A stretch of DNA of 64,000 nt from Aeromicrobium sp. Root495. GTDB taxonomy: Bacteria > Actinomycetota > Actinomycetes > Propionibacteriales > Nocardioidaceae. The notes beneath the pieces are model-generated. The model searched no databases and was not told the DNA's origin. It saw only the letters and a program-made list of their open reading frames with translations. Made by a program: the position numbers and the translations under genes. The stretch covers positions 537,083-601,082 of the forward strand of contig NZ_LMFJ01000001.1 in the NCBI RefSeq assembly GCF_001426755.1, read 5' to 3'. Below, piece by piece: positions 24,545 to 31,527 of the stretch (its first letter is position 1; every line of letters begins with the position of its first letter).

Positions 24545-25489
24545 GTGACCCTCCCCCTGCGCACCCGTGTCTTCGGCGTCCTCGAGCGTGCCGCGTCCAA
24601 GCCCGTCGAGGAGACGAAGGACTTCCCCGCCAAGCGCGCCGGCCGGCTGCAGCTCCAGCGCTCCGGCATCGGGCGCTGGCTCTTCGGCACGCCCGACCGC
24701 TCGGTGACCACGACGGAGTACACCGCCGACATCGCCGGCCGTCCCGCCCGCGTGCTCGTGCACCGACCCGCGTCCACGGGGCCGCTCCCCGTGGTCCTCA
24801 ACCTGCACGGCGGTGGCTGGGTGCAGGGCAACCCCGAGCAGTCGGCCTGGTTCGCGAGCCGGGTGGCGGCCGCGGCCGGCGTGGTCGTGGTCTCGCCCAC
24901 CTACCGGCTCGCTCCGGAGCACACGTTCCCCGCCCAGGTCGAGGACTCCGTCGACGCCCTGCAGTGGGTCGTCGACCGCGCCGAGACCCTGGGCGCCGAC
25001 CCCACGCGCGTGGCCGTGATGGGCGACAGTGCGGGCGGCGGGCTCTCGGCCACGACCGCCCTCCTCGCCCGCGACGCCGACGGTCCTGCGCTGCGGGCCC
25101 AGGTGCTGCTCTACCCGGGTGTCGAGGCCTACGACCGCTGGCCGTCGGAGGACGAGTTCGCCGACTCGGCCGTGCTCACCTCCGCCAACATGCGTGCCTT
25201 CGTGCGGCTCTACCTCGGCGAGGCCTACGGGACGGACGACTGGCGGGCCTCGCCCATCAAGGCTCCGTCGCACGCCGACCTCCCGCCGGCGTTCGTCGCC
25301 GTGGCCGACCACGACCCGCTCGCCGACAACGCCCGCCGCTACAGCGACGTGCTGCGAGCCGCGGGCGTGACGGTCGAGGAGCGGGAGTACTCCGCGCTCC
25401 ACGGGTTCATCAGCCTGCCCGGCGTGAGCCCCGCGGCGACCGAGGCGGTCCGGGACGTCTCCGCGTTCCTGAGGACGCACCTGCTCTGA
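24545..25489 (+). CDS. HSL-family alpha/beta hydrolase (esterase)
   Basis: This 314-residue protein carries NLHGGGWVQGN, the HGGG oxyanion motif of hormone-sensitive-lipase esterases, MGDSAGGG as the nucleophile elbow, VADHDPLADN with the acid and EYSALHGFISL with the catalytic His. It is cytosolic and would hydrolyse short or medium acyl esters. TACCGT (24533-24538) ends 6 nt before the GTG start, suggesting a leaderless transcript. The next gene, a DUF2236 protein, is only 40 bp away but has its own operator and promoter. Confidence 0.92.
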   Translation: MTLPLRTRVFGVLERAASKPVEETKDFPAKRAGRLQLQRSGIGRWLFGTPDRSVTTTEYTADIAGRPARVLVHRPASTGPLPVVLNLHGGGWVQGNPEQSAWFASRVAAAAGVVVVSPTYRLAPEHTFPAQVEDSVDALQWVVDRAETLGADPTRVAVMGDSAGGGLSATTALLARDADGPALRAQVLLYPGVEAYDRWPSEDEFADSAVLTSANMRAFVRLYLGEAYGTDDWRASPIKAPSHADLPPAFVAVADHDPLADNARRYSDVLRAAGVTVEEREYSALHGFISLPGVSPAATEAVRDVSAFLRTHLL

Positions 25490-25496
25490 GGGCATT

Positions 25497-25523
25497 GTGA
25501 CAGTGGAACTGTCACGGTATGGT
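25497..25523 (+). promoter_or_regulatory. Palindromic operator and -10 box of the DUF2236 gene
   Basis: GTGACAGT and ACTGTCAC (25497-25515) flank GGA, forming a perfect inverted repeat. TATGGT at 25518-25523 follows at once and ends 6 nt before the ATG. A repressor bound here would cover the -35 region. This also argues against the GTG at 25497 as start codon. Confidence 0.6.
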
Positions 25524-25529
25524 CTGGCC

Positions 25530-26423
25530 ATGCGCCTGCGCCCTCTGCCCCGCGACCACTGGCAGCGCGAGGTCGAGCGCCTCGACCCCGAGACGCAGTA
25601 CGAGCAGATCATGCGCATCGTGGCGAAGCGCGAGTTCCCCTGGGACTTCCAGCAGGCCCTGAGCTTCGCGCTGTTCCGCACCTACGCCGTCCCCACGATC
25701 GGACGGCTGCTCGCGGCCACCGACCAGTTCGAGGGGCACACGCAGAAGCGGCACGACGACACGGTGCTCGTGCTCGACACGGTGCTGAGCGAGGGCATGG
25801 AGTCCAGGCCCGGCCGGTCCGCGGTGCGCCGCATGAACCAGATGCACGGCAGCTACGACATCTCGAACGAGGACATGCTCTACGTCCTGTGCGCGTTCGT
25901 GGTGATGCCGGTGCGATGGGTCGAGCAGCACGGCTACCGGCCCCTGTCCGAGCGCGAGGTCCTGGCCGACGTCCGCTACTACCAGCGTCTCGGACGGCTC
26001 ATGAACATCACGGGCATGCCCGAGGACTACGCCGGCTTCGAGCGGCTCCTCGACCAGATCGAGGCGAGGCGCTTCGCCTACGACCCCGGTGGGCGCGCCG
26101 TGGCCGACTCCACGCTCGGTCTCTTCGTCGAGTTCTACCCTCGCCCCGTCCGGCCCTTCATGGGCCTGTTCTCCAAGGCGCTCATGGACGACCACCTGCT
26201 GCGGGCCTTCGGGTACTCCGTGCCCCCGCGCTGGGTCCGCGAGGCGGCGCACCGCTCGCTCGAGCTCCGGGGACGGCTGCTCTCCCGTCTTCCGTCGCGC
26301 CGCAAGGAGTTCGACGTCGCCGCCTCGCGGCGCATCCGCTCCTACCCCGGCGGCTTCCTGGTGGAGCGTCTCGGCACGTTCCCCGAGACCATGCCCGAGC
26401 TGGCCGAGGACCAGCCGGCCTGA
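25530..26423 (+). CDS. DUF2236 / MpaB-like oxygenase family protein
   Basis: This 297-residue protein shows the DUF2236 pattern: FPWDFQQALSFALFRTYAVPTIG, RTQKR-like HTQKRHDDT, RMNQMHGSYDISNEDMLYVLCAF and a C-terminal PRPVRPFMGLFSKALMDDHLL. The family includes latex-clearing protein and the fungal oxygenase MpaB and uses conserved His residues to bind heme or metal; H in RMNQMHGSY is a candidate ligand. It may oxidise lipids or terpenoid-like compounds. No signal peptide. The promoter carries a TetR-like operator, so expression is probably inducible. Confidence 0.82.
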   Translation: MRLRPLPRDHWQREVERLDPETQYEQIMRIVAKREFPWDFQQALSFALFRTYAVPTIGRLLAATDQFEGHTQKRHDDTVLVLDTVLSEGMESRPGRSAVRRMNQMHGSYDISNEDMLYVLCAFVVMPVRWVEQHGYRPLSEREVLADVRYYQRLGRLMNITGMPEDYAGFERLLDQIEARRFAYDPGGRAVADSTLGLFVEFYPRPVRPFMGLFSKALMDDHLLRAFGYSVPPRWVREAAHRSLELRGRLLSRLPSRRKEFDVAASRRIRSYPGGFLVERLGTFPETMPELAEDQPA

Positions 26424-26492
26424 CCGTCATGCGCGTGGCGCAGGTCACACCCGACCCGTGACTTCCTGGACGGACGTCTCGTTAGGTGGGGC

Positions 26493-29039
26493 GTGCAACG
26501 GAATCGTCGTCGTGACCTCTGGCCCGTGGGTGCCGCCGTGCTCAGCGTCGCGCTGTGCGCCGCCACCTACCCCGCCTACGCCTCCTGGGTGAACAGCCTG
26601 CCGCCCGACGGGCAGAGGACCGTCGTGGCGAAGGCACCCGACGTGAGCGACCCGGCCCAGTACACGTCGGCCGACGGTCACGACCACCGGCACGACGACG
26701 CCGCCACCAAGAACGCGGTCTCGCGCGCTCAGCAGACCTCTGCCACGCAGGACCCGACGACCGACGCGCAGGCCGCTGCGGCGAGGGCCGCCGTCAACGC
26801 CCAGCGAGCCGAGGCGGACCCGACCCTCGTCAGGGTGCCGGCGCCCGCAGCCCGGGCCACGGTCCCCGCCGACCGCTACGCCATGGCCAGGGGCTGCTAC
26901 GCCCTCCAGGACGTGGCCAGCAAGAAGTGGGTCACGCGCACCGGCTCCACGTTCGCGGCGACGGGAGCCACGCTCTCGTCGGCCGCGCCCCTCACCTTCC
27001 AGGCCACCGACCTCGGCACCTACCTGCTCTACGGGAAGGACCGGACCGTCGTGGCCTCGGCCGGCACCACCGGCGTCCAGGCAGCCGCCACGCCCAGCGC
27101 CGCGGCGGAGTGGATCGTGCGCAAGACCTCGTCGGGCTTCACCTTCAGCCAGCCGAGGACGGCGCTCGCGGTGGCGAAGGGAGCGGTCGCCCAGGGAGCG
27201 GCCGCTCCCTTCGCGCTCCGTCTCGCCTCGGGGTGTGCGAAGTACCCCGAGATCTCCACGAACGTGAAGGGCGGACCGTTCGGCGGCGCGAGCCCGTTCC
27301 AGGAGGTCCGGGGCTACCTGGACGCCCACACGCACGGCATGGCCTTCGAGTTCCTGGGCGGAGACGTCCACTGCGGCCGTCCGTGGCATCCGTACGGCGT
27401 GGCCTACGCCCTGCAGGACTGCCCCGACCACAAGCTCGCCAACGGTGCGGGCGCCGTGCTGGAGAACTTCACCCGCAGCGGCGTCCCGGTCGGGACGCAC
27501 GACCCGGTGGGCTGGCCGACCTTCAAGGACTGGCCGGCCCCGGACTCGCTCACGCACGAGGGCACGTACTACAAGTGGCTCGAGCGGTCGTGGCGCGGCG
27601 GGCAGCGGATCCTGGTCAACCTCCTCGTCGAGAACAACCAGCTCTGCAACCTCTACCCGCTCAAGCGGAACTCGTGCGACGACATGACCTCGCTGAGGCT
27701 CCAGGCCGACGACATGCGCAAGCTGGAGCGCTACATCGATGCGCAGAGCGGCGGACCCGGTCGGGGCTGGTACCGGATCGTGACCGACCCCTGGCAGGCC
27801 CGCAAGGTCATCAACCAGGGCAAGCTCGCCGTGGTCATGGGCATCGAGACGAGCGTGCTGTTCGGCTGCTCGTCCAAGCTCGACAAGCCCACGTGCACGA
27901 GCGCGCAGATCGATCGACAGCTCGACGAGGTGCACGCGATGGGAGTGCGCCAGATGGAGCTCGTCAACAAGTTCGACAACGGCCTGGCCGGTGTGGCCGG
28001 TGACTCCGGGGGAGTGGCGCCGCTCGTGAACCTCGCCAACTTCCTGGAGACCGGCACGTTCTGGAACATGCAGAAGTGCCCCGCCGGTGCCGCCGGGGTG
28101 GAGGACCGGACCCAGCTCACCGCCGTGCCGGGCGCGGTCCCGGCCGACGTGCAGGACGCGCTGTTCGGCGCGATCGCCAAGCTGTACCTGCCCATCGCGC
28201 TGCCGATCTACCAGTCCGGGCCCACGTGCAACACGCGCGGGCTCACGTCGCTCGGCGACCACACCATCGAGCGCATGGCCGCCAAGCGGATGATCTTCGA
28301 CCCGGACCACATGAGCGTCTCGGCCCGCAAGGCCTCGCTCGACGTGACCGAGAAGCTCAAGTATCCGGGGGTCGTCTCGAGCCACTCGTGGTCGACGCCG
28401 GATGCCTACCCCCGCATCTACAAGGCCGGTGGCGTCATCACGCCCTACGCGGGCGACAGCGCCGGCTTCGTCGACAAGTGGAAGCAGCACCTGGGGTGGG
28501 CCGACCCGCGCTACTACTTCGGCTTCGGGTACGGCGCCGACATCAACGGACTCGGCGCGCAGGGCAACCCGCGTGGGGCCGACGCCAAGAACAAGGTCAC
28601 CTACCCCTTCAAGGGGCTGGGCGGCGTGACGATCGACAAGAACGTGAGCGGCCAGCGCGTCTACGACATCAACACCGACGGGGTGGCGCAGTACGGCCTC
28701 TACCCGGACTGGATCGAGGACCTGCGCCAGCAGGCCGGTCAGGGGATCGTCGACGACATGGCCCGCGGCTCGGAGGCGTACCTGCAGATGTGGGAGCGGG
28801 CCGAGGGCGCGAGGACCGACGCCTGCCGTGACCGCTCGGTGCGGCGCAGCGACACCTCCCTCAGGTCCCTGGCGAAGAAGGGCACGTCCGTCCGCGACCT
28901 CGTCCTGAAGGCCGGTCAGCCGCACCAGCGCCTGGGCTCCACCTTCAGGTACTGCGCCTGGAAGGGCTCCTCGCGCTCGGTGAAGCGCACCGTCACGGTC
29001 ACCCTCACGTCGGCCGGGAAGGTCGCCAAGGTGGTGTGA
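26493..29039 (+). CDS. Large secreted metal-dependent hydrolase-like protein
   Basis: This 848-residue protein has a signal sequence (RRDLWPVGAAVLSVALCAAT, cleavage near YASW), a His/Asp-rich linker (HDHRHDD), a beta-rich region near 125-245 and a large catalytic-looking domain. DAHTHGMAFEFLGGDVHCG gives an HxH metal motif; FDPDHMS, VVSSHSWS and FGYGADINGL are later candidate ligands of a TIM-barrel amidohydrolase or membrane-dipeptidase type fold. Many cysteines suggest disulfides. I recognise the group as actinobacterial secreted proteins without a defined substrate. GTG start inferred from the signal peptide. Confidence 0.7.
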   Translation: MQRNRRRDLWPVGAAVLSVALCAATYPAYASWVNSLPPDGQRTVVAKAPDVSDPAQYTSADGHDHRHDDAATKNAVSRAQQTSATQDPTTDAQAAAARAAVNAQRAEADPTLVRVPAPAARATVPADRYAMARGCYALQDVASKKWVTRTGSTFAATGATLSSAAPLTFQATDLGTYLLYGKDRTVVASAGTTGVQAAATPSAAAEWIVRKTSSGFTFSQPRTALAVAKGAVAQGAAAPFALRLASGCAKYPEISTNVKGGPFGGASPFQEVRGYLDAHTHGMAFEFLGGDVHCGRPWHPYGVAYALQDCPDHKLANGAGAVLENFTRSGVPVGTHDPVGWPTFKDWPAPDSLTHEGTYYKWLERSWRGGQRILVNLLVENNQLCNLYPLKRNSCDDMTSLRLQADDMRKLERYIDAQSGGPGRGWYRIVTDPWQARKVINQGKLAVVMGIETSVLFGCSSKLDKPTCTSAQIDRQLDEVHAMGVRQMELVNKFDNGLAGVAGDSGGVAPLVNLANFLETGTFWNMQKCPAGAAGVEDRTQLTAVPGAVPADVQDALFGAIAKLYLPIALPIYQSGPTCNTRGLTSLGDHTIERMAAKRMIFDPDHMSVSARKASLDVTEKLKYPGVVSSHSWSTPDAYPRIYKAGGVITPYAGDSAGFVDKWKQHLGWADPRYYFGFGYGADINGLGAQGNPRGADAKNKVTYPFKGLGGVTIDKNVSGQRVYDINTDGVAQYGLYPDWIEDLRQQAGQGIVDDMARGSEAYLQMWERAEGARTDACRDRSVRRSDTSLRSLAKKGTSVRDLVLKAGQPHQRLGSTFRYCAWKGSSRSVKRTVTVTLTSAGKVAKVV

Positions 29040-29063
29040 GCTGCCGTGGCTAGGATCAGCGGC

Positions 29064-30275
29064 ATGTCGCGCGAGGTCTCGGTCACCGACGACCTCGTGT
29101 CGCCCCCGCCTCTGGGCCGGGCGGCGCAGTGGCGTCGCTCCCGCCGTACCCGCGAGGGTCTGGTCACCGCGATCATGCCCGTGTTCGACGTGAAGCCCTA
29201 CGTGGAGGACGCGATCCGCTCCGTGCTCTCGCAGGAGGGCGTCGACCTCGAGGTGATCGTGGTCGACGACACCTCCACCGACGGCACCGACGACGTCGTG
29301 GCCGCCCTGGCGCGCGAGGACCGACGGGTCACGCTCCTGCGACAGGACCACGGCGGACCCAACGCGGCCCGAAACCGGGCGCTGGACGTGGCCCGGGGGG
29401 AGTACGTGGCCTTCCTCGACGGCGACGACCTCCTGCTGCCCGGCGCCTACGCGGACCTCCAGGGGAGCCTGCGGGCCAGCGGATCGGACTTCGCCGCGGG
29501 CGGTTACCACCGGCTCACCGACGAGGGGACCCGGCCGGCCGGGCACTGGATCGGCCGGGCCCACGCCGCTCGCCAGGACGGTGTCGACGTCGAGTCGGCG
29601 TCGGGCGCGATGACCAACGTCGTGGTCTGGTCCAAGATGTACCGCCGCTCCTTCTGGGACGCGCACGTCCGGTCCTTCGCCACGCACGGCTACTACCAGG
29701 ACCAGCTGGTGGCAGCCCGGTCCTACGCCCACGCCTCGTCGTTCGACCTGCTCGACCGCGACGTGGTCTCCTGGCGCATCCGGGGCGAGGGCTCCTCCAT
29801 GACGCAGCAGCTGGTCGACGTCGCCAACATGCGCGACCGCTTCCGCACGGCGCGCGAGGGGCTGCTCATCTACGAGGCCGTGCGAGGTGCCGGCATCGCC
29901 GAGCGTCGTCTCGTGCAGCTGCTCAACTTCGACTTCGGGCACACCATCGGCCAGGTCGACCGGACGAGCGACGAGTACTGGGCCGAGCTCGTGGAGCAGG
30001 TCCGCGGTCTGCTCGGCCACGTCCGCCGCCCGCAGACCTGGGCGCGCATCGCGGCCCAGCACAAGGTGCTCTACCTCCTCGTGGCCGAGGGTCGCCGCGA
30101 CGACGCGCTGCAGTTCATCGCCGAGGGCGGTCGCAAGATCCGCCGGATGGAGTTCGAGGACGACGGCGAGGACGTCCACGTCCATCTGCCGTTCTGGGGC
30201 GACCCCGGCATCCCGCGGTGGGCCTTCCGCGCCGACCGGCGCCAGGCCGAGATCCTCCGCTCCCGCACCCCCTGA
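29064..30275 (+). CDS. Family 2 glycosyltransferase
   Basis: This 403-residue protein has the GT2 GT-A core: VTAIMPVFDVKPYVEDAIRSVLSQ, VIVVDDTSTDGTDD and FLDGDDLLLPGA, the DxD metal and nucleotide-sugar motif. About 160 C-terminal residues form a helical extension. There are no membrane segments. It probably adds a sugar to a surface polymer or lipid, but no glycan genes are nearby. TAGGAT (29051-29056) ends 7 nt before the chosen ATG; a GTG at 29046 would sit upstream of that -10 box and is disfavoured. Confidence 0.85.
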   Translation: MSREVSVTDDLVSPPPLGRAAQWRRSRRTREGLVTAIMPVFDVKPYVEDAIRSVLSQEGVDLEVIVVDDTSTDGTDDVVAALAREDRRVTLLRQDHGGPNAARNRALDVARGEYVAFLDGDDLLLPGAYADLQGSLRASGSDFAAGGYHRLTDEGTRPAGHWIGRAHAARQDGVDVESASGAMTNVVVWSKMYRRSFWDAHVRSFATHGYYQDQLVAARSYAHASSFDLLDRDVVSWRIRGEGSSMTQQLVDVANMRDRFRTAREGLLIYEAVRGAGIAERRLVQLLNFDFGHTIGQVDRTSDEYWAELVEQVRGLLGHVRRPQTWARIAAQHKVLYLLVAEGRRDDALQFIAEGGRKIRRMEFEDDGEDVHVHLPFWGDPGIPRWAFRADRRQAEILRSRTP

Positions 30276-30306
30276 ACCGCGGTTTACCACGGGGGGTTGG
30301 CAGACC

Positions 30307-30355
30307 GACCCATCCCTCGGGAAGCTTCCGTAGGGATGGGTCAGGTTCCCGAGGG
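30307..30355 (+). promoter_or_regulatory. Two mutually exclusive hairpins before the LLM oxidoreductase gene
   Basis: GACCCATCCCT (30307-30317) pairs perfectly with AGGGATGGGTC (30332-30342), and the 14-nt loop holds GGAAGCTTCC. CCCTCGGGA (30314-30322) can instead pair with TCCCGAGGG (30347-30355). Both foldings cannot coexist. It may be simply the glycosyltransferase terminator, or a switchable leader of the next gene, whose ATG lies 44 nt on. No known riboswitch class recognised. Confidence 0.45.
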
Positions 30356-30398
30356 GAGTCCGGGGAAGCGATCGGCGAGGCGATGCGTTGACACCGGT

Positions 30399-31439
30399 AT
30401 GCGTCTGTCCGTCCTCGACCTCGTCCCTGTCCGCACCGACCAGACGACGGGCGACGCGCTCGCCGCCACGGTGGGTCTCGCCCAGGCCGCCGACCGCCTC
30501 GGCCTCACGCGCTACTGGGTGGCCGAGCACCACAACATGCCGTCGGTCGCGGCCACGAGCCCGCCGGTCATCATCGCCCACCTCGCGGCGCAGACCGAGC
30601 GGATCCGCCTCGGCTCCGGCGGCGTCATGCTGCCCAACCACGCGCCCCTCGCCGTGGCCGAGCAGTTCGCGCTGCTCGAGGCCGCGCATCCCGGCCGCAT
30701 CGACCTCGGCATCGGTCGCGCACCGGGTTCCGACCCCGTCACCTCCTGGGCCCTGCGCGGGGCGGCCGGCCGTGGAGACGAGGACGTCCAGCAGTTCCCC
30801 AACTACCTCGACGACGTCGTCGCCCTCATGGGCTCCGAGGGCGTCCGCGTGCCCGTGCCGCGTCAGCAGTACGTCCTGAAGGCCACCCCGGCCGCCGACA
30901 CGGAGCCGCGGATGTGGCTCCTCGGCTCCTCGATGTACTCCTCGCAGCTGGCCGCCGCCAAGGGCCTGCCGTACGTCTTCGCCCACCACTTCTCCGGCCA
31001 GGGGACGGCTGAGGCGCTGGCGCACTACCGCCAGAACTTCGTCCCGAGCGACCTCTGCCAGGAGCCCACCACCTTCCTCACGGTCAACGCCGTCGTGGCC
31101 GACACCGACGACGAGGCCGCGGCGCTCGCCCTGCCCAACGCGCAGTCCATGGCCCGCCTGCGCAGCGGTCTGCCCATGCAGGCGCTCGACCTCGTGGAGG
31201 ACGCCGAGAAGGCCGAGCTGCCGCCGCAGGCCCAGGCGCTCGTCGACGCCCAGCTCGCCAAGCGCGAGGTCGGGTCCCCGGAGCGCGTGGCCACCCAGGT
31301 CCGCGAGCTCGCGGAGCGCTTCGAGGTCGACGAGGTCATGCTGCACCCCACGGCCTCGGCCCGTCAGGGCGTCGATCCCCGGACGGCGCCCGCGCGTGAG
31401 CGCACCCTCGAGCTGCTGGCGCCGCTGCTCCTCGGCTGA
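30399..31439 (+). CDS. LLM-class flavin-dependent oxidoreductase (luciferase-like)
   Basis: This 346-residue protein has the bacterial-luciferase-like TIM barrel: LSVLDLVPVRTDQTTGDALAAT, TRYWVAEHHNMPSVAATSP, RIRLGSGGVMLPNHAPLAVAEQFALLE and PGRIDLGIGRAPGSDP. The AEHHN and GRAPG motifs place it in the group annotated as alkanal monooxygenase-like (MsnO8/YwcH type). It uses FMNH2 or F420H2; which cannot be told. The start is the ATG that yields MRLSVLDLVPV. A structured leader of about 120 nt precedes it. Confidence 0.9.
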   Translation: MRLSVLDLVPVRTDQTTGDALAATVGLAQAADRLGLTRYWVAEHHNMPSVAATSPPVIIAHLAAQTERIRLGSGGVMLPNHAPLAVAEQFALLEAAHPGRIDLGIGRAPGSDPVTSWALRGAAGRGDEDVQQFPNYLDDVVALMGSEGVRVPVPRQQYVLKATPAADTEPRMWLLGSSMYSSQLAAAKGLPYVFAHHFSGQGTAEALAHYRQNFVPSDLCQEPTTFLTVNAVVADTDDEAAALALPNAQSMARLRSGLPMQALDLVEDAEKAELPPQAQALVDAQLAKREVGSPERVATQVRELAERFEVDEVMLHPTASARQGVDPRTAPARERTLELLAPLLLG

Positions 31440-31443
31440 GACC

Positions 31444-31463
31444 TTCTCCTGGCGTTCACCTGG
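31444..31463 (+). promoter_or_regulatory. Pho-box-like 11-bp direct repeat
   Basis: TTCTCCTGG at 31444-31452 and TTCACCTGG at 31455-31463 are repeated at an 11-bp period, resembling the actinobacterial PhoP direct-repeat unit (GTTCACC-type). It lies about 65 bp before the phytase-like gene, whose product would fit a phosphate-starvation regulon. Confidence 0.4.
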
Positions 31464-31527
31464 ACGCTGCCCCGGGTTGGGGCGGGGCCGCCAGGCTACG
31501 GGCGATTCCCCCGATCCAGGAGCCCCC

